A stretch of 19,609 bases of DNA, from NCBI GenBank assembly GCA_964581455.1, contig CAZOOT010000057.1, forward strand, positions 1 to 19,609, in the 5' to 3' direction. This document shows positions 1 to 6,034 of this stretch, piece after piece. Made by a program: the position numbers and the translations under genes. How positions within the stretch are numbered: position 1 is the first letter of the stretch; every line of letters begins with the position of its first letter. The stretch is from VBAS01 sp964581455. GTDB taxonomy: Bacteria; Bacteroidota; Bacteroidia; Chitinophagales; Chitinophagaceae. The notes under the pieces were generated by a model. The model ran no database searches and was not told the origin of the DNA. It worked only from the letters and a program-made list of their open reading frames with translations.

Positions 1-1
1 T

Positions 2-118
2 CACAAAAAGGCGATAATTAATCACGTTGAGATGGTGTTGCGATTAGGAAAAGAATCGATAAAAGAAAAAAATGACCTTGCCGATTTGGAAAAAAGAGCG
101 AACCTAATTTTGAAGTAA
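2..118 (+). CDS. C-terminal end of an unidentified protein (5' part outside the window)
   Basis: The frame is open from the window edge to a TAA at 116-118 and encodes 38 residues. They are rich in Lys, Glu and Leu, with an amphipathic helical pattern (for example VEMVLRLGKE, then DLADLEKRANLILK). This reads as a true protein end rather than random sequence. The short helix with a Lys/Glu tail vaguely resembles the C-termini of Eco57I-type restriction-methylase proteins, but 38 residues cannot establish that. No function is assigned. The opposite-strand frame over 18-239 has cysteine-rich, unstructured composition and is taken as a shadow. Confidence 0.5.
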   Translation, partial: HKKAIINHVEMVLRLGKESIKEKNDLADLEKRANLILK

Positions 119-123
119 TGACG

Positions 124-259
124 AACCACTGGCTACAACATCGGCTATAGCAAATGCGGGCTAAATTGCTAATATTAAAGCGATTACATAAAACAAACTT
201 TTCGGTAGGCTGACAGTGAATTACCTTGAAATCCCGCACTACGCATAGCCGAGACCGTT
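124..259. repeat. Long imperfect inverted repeat, attC-like hairpin candidate
   Basis: The arms CGGCTAT (142-148) and ATAGCCG (245-251) pair perfectly. GC/GC (150-151 with 243-244) continues the stem past one bulged A. GCGGG (156-160) pairs with CCCGC (233-237). The outer triplets AAC (124-126) and GTT (257-259) can also pair. A variable loop of about 70 bases lies inside. Paired short boxes broken by bulged bases, with AAC/GTT outer ends, are the layout of an integron attC site folded as one strand, but the core sites do not match the RYYYAAC/GTTRRRY consensus well. From memory, similar gctatagcaaatg...cactacgcatagcc elements occur between genes in other Bacteroidota. That recollection is unchecked. 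Confidence 0.55.
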
Positions 260-330
260 GAAATCAGGGAAGGCTACAAAATCAGGGAAGGCTACAAAAG
301 GGGTAAGGCTTCAAAATCAGGGAAGGCTAC
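260..330 (+). repeat. Four tandem 17-18 bp repeat units
   Basis: The unit AAAATCAGGGAAGGCTAC occurs at 278-295 and 313-330 exactly, at 260-277 with one difference (G at the first base), and as a degenerate 17-base copy at 296-312 (ggggtaaggcttc core). The array starts directly at the right arm of the long hairpin. The length is not a multiple of three throughout and no ORF runs through it, so this is a non-coding repeat. Confidence 0.85.
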
Positions 331-376
331 ATTAGCTTTTGAATATATTTTCTACTTTAGTACTTCGTTCGGCTGC

Positions 377-392
377 CGTCGCCGGGGCGACG
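377..392. repeat. GC-rich perfect palindrome
   Basis: CGTCGCC (377-383), GG spacer, GGCGACG (386-392): a seven-pair all-matching stem with an unusually high GC content for this window. No T-run follows on either side, so it is not a standard intrinsic terminator. Flanking TTCG (364-367) and CGAA (391-394) give an alternative pairing. Confidence 0.6.
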
Positions 393-522
393 AATCACAG
401 AAAACCGGAACAAGTAGATTAATCCCCAAAAAGCATAACTTGACCAGTCAATACAACAAATGAATGGACTTTAATAACAATACAATAGACTTACAAACTT
501 TTCAATTATAAACTATAAGTGT

Positions 523-1473
523 ATGACATGTAATCTAAAAAATTTTGCAAAATCGTTCATATTAGTGTGTGCCTTACTGATTTTATATGTTTCAGTAATG
601 GCGCAGGACGGTACAATCTATCCATTGCAAACCCCTGCCGAACCGAATGCCATATTGTTAGGCACCGGGAGTGTCAATAATCAGCCAGCATCTGAAACCT
701 GGTTCCGCCAATGGGGCGACCCTATGGCAAGGAACATTACAACAGCGACCCTTACCCCATTTCTTCCTAAACCGGGTAAGGCAAATGGTGCTGCTGTGAT
801 CGTAGCACCCGGAGGTGGTTTCCGTTGGCTTTCGATGGGTAACGAAGGATGGGAAGTAGCACAGGCACTAGCAGACAAAGGAATTGCCGCATTTGTACTT
901 AAGTACCGGCTTCACCCAACTCCGGAATCACTTGATGATTTTAAAGCCTGGATGAATCGCCCCCGCCCGGCACCCCCTGCATCTTCTGACACTTCGAAAA
1001 ATGCGACCCCACCAGCTCCACCACAAATGGATCTGACTAATCAGTTAGAGGATGCCGAAGCTGCCTACGCTATGATTCTGAAACGTGCCAATGAGTGGGG
1101 TGTAGACACCAGCAGAATAGGTATGATCGGATTTTCAGCCGGCGCCGGTCTTACGATGCATTCAACACTCAACTCAAAGACTATGAAACTGGCTTTCATT
1201 GGTCCGATTTATGGCGGAATGGGCCCGGTAGTGGTACCGAAGAATGCTCCTCCCATGTTCAATGTTATTGCTTCTGATGATTTTCTTTTCCGCGGTCAGT
1301 TTGGTGTGATTGACTCCTGGTTCAAAGCTGGTATACCTGTGGAGTTTCACCTCTACCAGAACGGTGGCCACGGTTTCGGACTTGGAAATCCGGACAGAAC
1401 GAGTAATCGCTGGTTTGATGCTTTTATGCACTGGTTGGAAGTTAACCGCTTTCTCAAGGCCAAATCAATCTAA
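523..1473 (+). CDS. Secreted alpha/beta-hydrolase, acetyl-esterase/xylan-esterase-like (COG0657 type)
   Basis: The 316-residue protein has an N-terminal signal peptide (hydrophobic 11-26, likely cut after Ala27 before QDG), so it acts in the periplasm or outside. The alpha/beta-hydrolase core shows an oxyanion loop PGGG at 96-99, the segment LKYRLHPTP at 126-134 seen in acetyl-esterase/BD-FAE-like enzymes, the nucleophile elbow GFSAG (203-207, Ser205), the acid at Asp252/Asp253 and the base His283 in GGHGFG. This family removes acetyl or other ester groups from small or polysaccharide substrates; the actual substrate is not visible. Residues 146-167 are a Pro/Ala/Ser/Thr-rich insertion before the EDAEAAY helix. 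The gene stands alone, with 243 bases before the next gene. Start: the ATG that includes the full signal peptide. Confidence 0.85.
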   Translation: MTCNLKNFAKSFILVCALLILYVSVMAQDGTIYPLQTPAEPNAILLGTGSVNNQPASETWFRQWGDPMARNITTATLTPFLPKPGKANGAAVIVAPGGGFRWLSMGNEGWEVAQALADKGIAAFVLKYRLHPTPESLDDFKAWMNRPRPAPPASSDTSKNATPPAPPQMDLTNQLEDAEAAYAMILKRANEWGVDTSRIGMIGFSAGAGLTMHSTLNSKTMKLAFIGPIYGGMGPVVVPKNAPPMFNVIASDDFLFRGQFGVIDSWFKAGIPVEFHLYQNGGHGFGLGNPDRTSNRWFDAFMHWLEVNRFLKAKSI

Positions 1474-1716
1474 AGAAATTCAATTTAAGAGAAATGATTT
1501 TTTTAAAAGTTATCCAAGTACAAACTAAGTACATGTTAGTCTTAGGGGAATATTAAAAGCAGGAGATTACAAAGCCATAAGAATTGTTGAATTGTTTGAG
1601 AAGTATAAGTCAGGACTTAAACCAGTAATTTGCGGGGAAAGTTGATGAAGTTTCCCACTGCATAACTTGTCGCAATAAAATCTGAGAATGTCTGAACCAT
1701 AAGTGAAATTTAAGGA
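1474..1716. other. Spacer without an intact gene; possible gene-end remnant
   Basis: A plus-strand frame (1529-1645) between TAA and TGA encodes 38 residues with protein-like composition (LKAGDYKAIRIVELFEKYKS) but has no ATG, GTG or TTG start. It could be the end of a decayed gene. The minus strand is also open over much of this stretch, so coding direction is not certain. The 10-mer gcataacttg at 1660-1669 repeats the one at 433-442. No promoter consensus is visible for the next gene. Confidence 0.35.
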
Positions 1717-2139
1717 ATGAGTTTGGAAAGTAATGAAATTGAGATTGGATTTTTAGACCATGTAGCAATTCGGGTGAAGGACCTGAATGTATCTGCAGAA
1801 TGGTATCAGAAAGTTCTTGGTCTGAAAAAGTATCAGCTGCCCGAATGGGGAGAGTTTCCGGTTTTTATGCTTTCCGGAAAATCCGGAATCGCATTATTTC
1901 CGGCAAAACTTACCGATGTTCAGCTTGATTTGAACTCAAAAAATGTGAAAATAGATCACTTTGCTTTCAATGTGTCAAACGAAAATTTTGAGAAAGCAAA
2001 AAAGAGATACGCTGAACTGAATCTGGAATTTACTATTCAGGACCACTATTATTTTCATTCTATTTATACAAAGGATCCCGATAGGCATACAGTTGAATTA
2101 ACAACAATTGTAGTAGATGAAAATAAATTTTATAAGTAA
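1717..2139 (+). CDS. VOC-family (glyoxalase/bleomycin-resistance fold) protein
   Basis: The 140-residue single-domain protein has two beta-alpha-beta-beta-beta modules. The first begins FLDHVAIRVKDL with the expected SAEWYQKVLGL helix, the second begins IDHFAFNVSN. Candidate metal ligands sit at family positions: His15 (DHVAIRV), His81 (DHFAFNV) and Glu127 (HTVELTT). The family includes glyoxalase I, ring-cleavage dioxygenases and antibiotic-binding proteins; most small single-domain members have no known substrate. The size is typical. It is followed after 146 bases by a second VOC gene of different sequence. The function is unknown beyond the fold. Confidence 0.85.
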   Translation: MSLESNEIEIGFLDHVAIRVKDLNVSAEWYQKVLGLKKYQLPEWGEFPVFMLSGKSGIALFPAKLTDVQLDLNSKNVKIDHFAFNVSNENFEKAKKRYAELNLEFTIQDHYYFHSIYTKDPDRHTVELTTIVVDENKFYK

Positions 2140-2148
2140 AATTTTACA

Positions 2149-2253
2149 TCAACGCATGATTTGCTGCAAGGCAGACAGAAGGTTTTCCTGCTCTGGCAAA
2201 AGCAGATCTATCAACTTCAGTTCGTTGCTTGAATAATTATAAGATAGAAATAA
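2149..2253 (-). pseudogene. Possible C-terminal remnant of a lost minus-strand gene
   Basis: Reading the minus strand, the frame runs from just after tandem TAA stops to a TGA at 2149-2151. It encodes about 34 residues ending SNELKLIDLLLPEQENLL and SALQQIMR, a strongly helix-like, Leu/Glu-rich pattern. No start codon is present, and the frame overlaps the upstream part of the second VOC gene. It may be a decayed gene end, or chance; similarity cannot be tested here. Confidence 0.25.
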
Positions 2254-2285
2254 TTATTACATTCGATAAGAAAATTTCAAACAAA

Positions 2286-2708
2286 ATGCCAAAACAAATT
2301 TTTATCAATTTACCGGTAAAAGAACTGCAAAAGTCAATGGACTTTTATACTGCATTAGGCTTTACTAACAATCCCCAATTTTCAGACGACAATGGAAAGT
2401 GCATGGTATGGAGTGAAAATATTTTTGTAATGCTTTTGACTCACGAAAAGTTTGCATCCTTTGCAACCAAACCCATTGCAGACACAAAATCAAATTTAGC
2501 CGGCCTTTTTTCTTTATCAGTTGAGAGCATTGACGAAGTAAACAGCATTTTAACAAGCGGTCTGAAAGCAGGTGGAACTGAACCCAACGAAATGAAAGAT
2601 TATGGATTTATGCAACAACGGACCATCGAAGATTTTGACGGACATACCTGGGAGGTTTTCTATATGGACTTTTCAAAATTTCCAACAAAACAACCAGAGG
2701 AATTATAA
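2286..2708 (+). CDS. VOC-family protein, lactoylglutathione-lyase-like without full metal site
   Basis: The 140-residue protein from ATG 2286 begins MPKQIFINLPVKELQKSM and follows the VOC fold: SMDFYTALGF helix, strand CMVWSENIFVMLL, second module LFSLSVESIDEVNSIL, and the closing DFDGHTWEVFYMD. His134-type and Glu positions in GHTWE are conserved, but the first ligand position is Asn (FINLPV) where catalytic glyoxalases have His. Binding rather than metal catalysis is therefore possible. The frame extends upstream to a TTG at 2229, but that adds an AT-rich, Ile/Lys-rich tail of 19 residues absent from the usual family start, so ATG 2286 is chosen. It is unrelated at sequence level to the VOC gene just upstream. 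Confidence 0.82.
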   Translation: MPKQIFINLPVKELQKSMDFYTALGFTNNPQFSDDNGKCMVWSENIFVMLLTHEKFASFATKPIADTKSNLAGLFSLSVESIDEVNSILTSGLKAGGTEPNEMKDYGFMQQRTIEDFDGHTWEVFYMDFSKFPTKQPEEL

Positions 2709-2745
2709 CTGCAATCCGCAAACCAATAGTAGTTTTTACAAAGAT

Positions 2746-2753
2746 TAGTTTCG
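2746..2753 (+). promoter_or_regulatory. Near-consensus -7 box abutting the hydrolase start
   Basis: TAGTTTCG matches the Bacteroidota -7 element TAnnTTTG with one mismatch and ends three bases before the ATG at 2756. Transcription would begin at or within the start codon. No matching TTG -33 is evident. Confidence 0.4.
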
Positions 2754-2755
2754 TT

Positions 2756-3604
2756 ATGAAAAGACTATTAACAATTTTGCTATTATTTCTCACCCAATTT
2801 TCCGGGCAAGGACAGGTTAAGACCAAGAAAGTACTTATTGAAGGCAGCGGCCAACCTGTTGTATTCCTTCATGGAGGCACTTTTGAATATACAGCTTTTG
2901 CAGCCCACTCCAGGCTACTCTCCGACTCTTTTACAGTGATCCGGATGCTCCAGTTTAATGTTCAGTATGCAGATGAAGGATGGACTTTACCAAAAAATTA
3001 TTCTGTAAAATCGGAAAGCAAAGCTGTAAAAGCAACACTTGACTCACTACTTATTACCACACCTGTTATATTGATAGGCCACTCATATGGAGGAGTCATT
3101 GCCTTTGACTTTGCATTGAATTATCCTGATAGAATTAAATCACTTGTTTTGGTTGAGGCGCCATTATTTGACATTGCAAAAAGAAAAGGCGGGTATTCCG
3201 AAAAAACCAATCATATAGTTCAATTGACCAAAAACTTTACACCCCGGGCTACGATCACCGAAGAAATGATTAAAAGCTTTCGGTGTGAGATGACTAATTG
3301 TGATACATTTGATATTCGCAGCCATCCCATGTGGTCTAAGTGGCTAAAGGAAAAAGACCGTCTGAGAGGATTGTCTGCTGTGTCTTCCTATAAAATTGAT
3401 TTTAAAAAACTACATGCTTTTACAAAAGCTGTACTTATTATAACCGGAACAAAAACGATCGAGCCTCATTTTACAGTTGACAAACTGCTGAGCCGTGAAT
3501 TTTCAAAAGCAAAAACAGCCATTTTGCAGGGTGATCATATAGCGATATATCAAAATCCTGATAGTTTTGTTCAGGCTTTGAAAGTTTTTCTGAAAGAGAA
3601 ATAA
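2756..3604 (+). CDS. Exported alpha/beta-fold hydrolase (proline-iminopeptidase/lipase-like fold)
   Basis: The 282-residue protein starts with a signal peptide (MKRLLTILLLFLTQFSGQG) and then a classical alpha/beta-hydrolase domain: oxyanion loop FLHGG (38-41), nucleophile elbow GHSYGG (108-113, Ser110), and base His261 in GDHIAIYQNPDSF. The region after strand 7 (IITGTKTIEPHF, 228-239) has no Asp at the usual acid position, so the acid residue may be Glu236 or may sit elsewhere. A cap domain of about 70 residues (140-210) is present. The substrate is unknown. The gene lies 47 bases after the second VOC gene and has its own near-consensus -7 box. Confidence 0.83.
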   Translation: MKRLLTILLLFLTQFSGQGQVKTKKVLIEGSGQPVVFLHGGTFEYTAFAAHSRLLSDSFTVIRMLQFNVQYADEGWTLPKNYSVKSESKAVKATLDSLLITTPVILIGHSYGGVIAFDFALNYPDRIKSLVLVEAPLFDIAKRKGGYSEKTNHIVQLTKNFTPRATITEEMIKSFRCEMTNCDTFDIRSHPMWSKWLKEKDRLRGLSAVSSYKIDFKKLHAFTKAVLIITGTKTIEPHFTVDKLLSREFSKAKTAILQGDHIAIYQNPDSFVQALKVFLKEK

Positions 3605-3832
3605 CGACTATAAACAAATGGCTTTAAATTAATTTTAATTTCCCGGTCAACCACCAAATAAATATCCATAACATTTTGAAAACAATTATCCTGATAAAAG
3701 TTTTATGTACAATTCTGTTCTATTGCAGATCAGGCTCCGGTAAATATTAAATTCCCGAACATCGGCATTGTCAGCCTGATATTTGAAAGCAGATAAAATA
3801 TTAATTTAATAATTTTAAAAATTACAGAGACG
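3605..3832. other. Spacer containing an inverted repeat
   Basis: There is no intact gene. ATCAGGCT (3729-3736) and AGCCTGAT (3773-3780) are perfect inverted copies 36 bases apart, with CCG/CGG possibly pairing inside. A short TTG-started frame near 3677 reads like a signal peptide (KTIILIKVLCTILFYC) but stops within 25 residues. The AT-rich end (3786-3830) precedes the DinB-fold gene with no clear promoter. Confidence 0.45.
3729..3780. repeat. 8-bp inverted repeat with 36-base loop
   Basis: The perfect arms ATCAGGCT/AGCCTGAT contain four G/C pairs. A second short pairing CCG/CGG inside the loop is possible. No T-run follows, so a terminator is unlikely. It may be an attC-like or regulatory structure in the spacer between two cassette-like genes. 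Confidence 0.5.
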
Positions 3833-4303
3833 ATGACAAGAAATATTACTACTTCAAACCGGCTTCGGGAAGTGCTTCTGAACGGAAAATGGATTGCCAA
3901 TACAAACTTCAAAGAACAGATACTGAGTGTAAGTTGGGAACAGGCTATTCAACAAGTTGACAATTTAAATACAATTGCCCTATTGACTTTCCATATAAAC
4001 TATTATCTAAAGGGAATCTTAAATGTGTTTAATGGCGGAAAACTTGAAATAAAAGACAAATATAGTTTTGATCTTCCGGAAATTAAGTCCGAATCAGCCT
4101 GGGTCGCATTGGTTAATGATTTTATAAGTAATGCGGAAATGTTTGCAGACAAAGTTGAACAAATGCCAGATGACTTGTTTGACCAACCATTTGCGGATGA
4201 AAAATATGGAACTTATCTGCGAAATATTGAAGGTGTTATAGAACACAGTTATTATCATTTAGGACAAGTTTCATTAATAAGAAAGATGATTACCCGGAAA
4301 TAA
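3833..4303 (+). CDS. DinB/YfiT-like four-helix-bundle protein (DUF1572-like)
   Basis: The 156-residue protein is mostly helical and matches the DinB-like superfamily. The first helix contains SNRLREVLLNGKW and the last EHSYYHLGQVSLIRKM. Candidate metal ligands are His54 (TFHINYY), His138 and His142 (EHSYYHLGQ), the three-His pattern of this superfamily. Members include thiol-dependent metal enzymes (bacillithiol or mycothiol S-transferases, maleylpyruvate isomerase) and many stress-associated proteins without known activity. It is a single gene with spacers on both sides. The start ATG at 3833 gives the usual length. Confidence 0.82.
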   Translation: MTRNITTSNRLREVLLNGKWIANTNFKEQILSVSWEQAIQQVDNLNTIALLTFHINYYLKGILNVFNGGKLEIKDKYSFDLPEIKSESAWVALVNDFISNAEMFADKVEQMPDDLFDQPFADEKYGTYLRNIEGVIEHSYYHLGQVSLIRKMITRK

Positions 4304-4818
4304 GTTGACCAAATCTCCTGACTGCATAAACACAATAATATTTTAAGATTATTATAAAATATTTTTTACAGGCAACTTAAAGCAAATCGTCTTAATTTTT
4401 CTGCAACCTCTCCCCTATCTGTATCAACTCTTTCAGAAATCTTCTTTTCCATAAATTCTGGAAAAAGGAGTCATCGTTTCCTTGATAACAGGTTTTGCCT
4501 GCGAACCTCTATTCAAATTCGTATTTCAGAAAGCGGATGGTATTCGTATATATTTTGAAATACTGGATGTATTGGCACTTTCATTTATTATGGCAAGTTA
4601 TTTTTTAATAATTAAAATGCTGCCCTGTTCTGCCATCAATTCAAATCAAAAAACAAAGTCTTTACTATAGCAACCTGTTTTTATAAAGCTTAGGTGGTTC
4701 GGCAGGGAGATATATCACACAAAAGCAAACAGGGAGATAATGGTCCACTCAGTAAAACTTTTCCTGCTAAAATTAAATACACTTGTCCTTGAACCGAAAT
4801 CTTACTTTATTCATTAGT
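4304..4818. other. Long spacer without a convincing gene
   Basis: About 500 bases without an accepted gene. ATATTTTA and TAAAATAT near 4338-4363 form an all-A/T hairpin followed by a T-run, possibly a weak terminator for the DinB-fold gene. On the minus strand, 4366-4452 encodes 28 residues from an ATG with a charged helical pattern (EKKISERVDTDRGEVAEKL), either a very small gene or a remnant. A plus-strand TTG-started 62-codon frame at 4482-4670 has one hydrophobic stretch but no ribosome-binding site and no recognisable family; it is not accepted as a gene. Confidence 0.4.
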
Positions 4819-4820
4819 TA

Positions 4821-4904
4821 ATGATCATGAACACCGAAAATATTTTATTTTTATCAGTATTTTGTATTACAGTATCTGCACAAAAATTCAATGGACCTAT
4901 ATGA
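4821..4904 (+). CDS. 27-residue micro-ORF resembling a signal peptide, start-stop overlap with next gene
   Basis: ATG 4821 (or 4827) to TGA 4902-4904 encodes a peptide with the core ILFLSVFCITVSAQ followed by only six residues (KFNGPI). That is a textbook signal-peptide shape with an Ala-Gln cleavage site. Its TGA overlaps an ATG of the DUF4256 frame in an ATGA arrangement (4901-4904), which is typical of translational coupling. It may be the remaining 5' end of a deleted exported-protein gene, a leader ORF, or chance. Confidence 0.35.
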   Translation: MIMNTENILFLSVFCITVSAQKFNGPI

Positions 4905-5470
4905 TAAAAAAAAGCAAAATGAATTTGACAACAAAACAAAAGGAAGAACTATTTAAATTATTGAAAGCCCGGTTTGATAAAAATATGAATCGCCATAAAG
5001 GACTTGCATGGGAAAAAGTACAGGCAAAGCTGAATTCCAATTCTGAAAAATTGTGGTCACTCCATGAAATGGAAAGAACTGGCGGAGAGCCTGATGTTAT
5101 TGGTTTTGATAAAAAGACAGGCGAATACATTTTTTGTGATTGTTCTGCAGAAAGTCCGCAGGGCCGCAGAAGTCTATGTTATGACACAGAAGCATTGAAA
5201 GCAAGGAAAGAACATAAACCAAAAGACAGTGCAATGAATCTGGCAGCTATTATGGGTATAGAAATTTTAACAGAAGAAGAATACCGGGATTTGCAGCATC
5301 TGGGAAATTTTGATACAAAAACTTCCAGCTGGATAAAAACACCCGCAAATATCAGAAAACTTGGCGGTGCTGTTTTTTGTGATCGTCGTTTTGAAACAGT
5401 CTTCATGTATCACAACGGGGCAGAATCTTATTATGCCGGAAGGGGTTTCCGTGGTTCATTAAGGATTTAA
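4901..5470 (+). CDS. DUF4256 family protein
   Basis: The protein matches DUF4256 across its whole length: KARFDKNMNRHKGLAW near the N-terminus, the conserved block SLHEMERTGGEPDVIGFDKK, the Cys/Asp segment FCDCSAESPQGRRSLCYD, NFDTKTSSWIKTP, and the C-terminal HNGAESYYAGRGFRGSLR. No catalytic activity is established for the family. The many conserved acidic, Cys and Arg residues suggest an enzyme, which is inference. The reading frame extends to a TTG at 4862; ATG 4901 (190 residues) or ATG 4919 (184 residues, the usual family length) are better starts. 4901 is given because of the ATGA overlap with the micro-ORF, but 4919 is equally possible. No signal peptide, so cytoplasmic. Confidence 0.85.
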   Translation: MIKKSKMNLTTKQKEELFKLLKARFDKNMNRHKGLAWEKVQAKLNSNSEKLWSLHEMERTGGEPDVIGFDKKTGEYIFCDCSAESPQGRRSLCYDTEALKARKEHKPKDSAMNLAAIMGIEILTEEEYRDLQHLGNFDTKTSSWIKTPANIRKLGGAVFCDRRFETVFMYHNGAESYYAGRGFRGSLRI

Positions 5471-5527
5471 TCAAAATTTTAAACAGATATTTAAAATCAA
5501 ATTTCATCCTTTCAAACTATCATATAA

Positions 5528-5986
5528 ATGTTGAAATTAATCAGGACTGATTCAACAAATACTGATTTCAAAAAACTGGTTGCTTTCCTGGATGCTGATC
5601 TGAAAATCCGTGATGGCGAAGACCACTCTTTTTATTCGCAATTCAATACTATCGATTCTATCAAACATGTAGTAGTTGCTTATCTCAACAATATAGCCAT
5701 TGCCTGTGGCGCTTTTAAATTTTATTCCGGGGATACTGTAGAGATCAAAAGAATGTTTGTGCAGGATGAGTATCGGGGCAAGGGTTATGCGATGCAGGTT
5801 TTGGTTGAATTGGAAAAATGGGCGGCAGAATTAAATTTCAAAAGCTGCATACTGGAAACCGGGAAAAAACAACCTGAGGCGATCCGGCTTTATGAAAAAG
5901 CCGGCTATATTAAAATTTTAAATTACGGACAATACGAGAATATGGATAACAGTGTATGTATGAAAAAAGAATTAAGCCTGGTCTGA
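5528..5986 (+). CDS. GNAT-family N-acetyltransferase
   Basis: The 152-residue protein has the GNAT core. Strand 4 (VEIKRMFVQDEYRG) leads into the acetyl-CoA pyrophosphate-binding loop R83-G-K-G-Y87 (Q/RxxGxG/A type), followed by the helix AMQVLVELEKWAAEL. The later strand SCILETGKKQPEAIRLYEKAGYIKI is the usual motif B. The acceptor (amino acid, peptide or small molecule) cannot be read from sequence. The gene stands alone, 57 bases after the DUF4256 gene and 48 bases before the DUF1801 gene. Confidence 0.87.
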   Translation: MLKLIRTDSTNTDFKKLVAFLDADLKIRDGEDHSFYSQFNTIDSIKHVVVAYLNNIAIACGAFKFYSGDTVEIKRMFVQDEYRGKGYAMQVLVELEKWAAELNFKSCILETGKKQPEAIRLYEKAGYIKILNYGQYENMDNSVCMKKELSLV

Positions 5987-6034
5987 ATATTTTATCAAAA
6001 AAAATTTAAACTTTCAATACAAAATTTTTAAATT

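Larger units (their letters stand above)
119..522. other. Gene-free accessory spacer with hairpin, tandem repeats and palindrome
   Basis: No convincing coding frame lies between the partial gene and the first hydrolase. The stretch holds a long imperfect inverted repeat (124-259), four tandem 17-18 bp units (260-330), and a GC-rich perfect palindrome (377-392) that stands out from the AT-rich surroundings. It also holds the 10-mer gcataacttg at 433-442, which recurs at 1660-1669. No clear TAnnTTTG promoter is seen in front of the gene at 523. Confidence 0.6.

Noticed and set aside
18..239. 73-codon minus-strand frame at the left edge
   Set aside because: It overlaps the partial plus-strand gene end and the hairpin, and its composition is Cys/Arg-rich with no family pattern.
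4338..4370. A/T-only hairpin followed by T-run as terminator of the DinB-fold gene
   Set aside because: The stem has no G/C pairs and would be unstable; kept only as a remark in the spacer entry.
4482..4670. 62-codon plus-strand frame with one hydrophobic stretch
   Set aside because: TTG start, no promoter or ribosome-binding site, no recognisable family; probably chance in AT-rich DNA.
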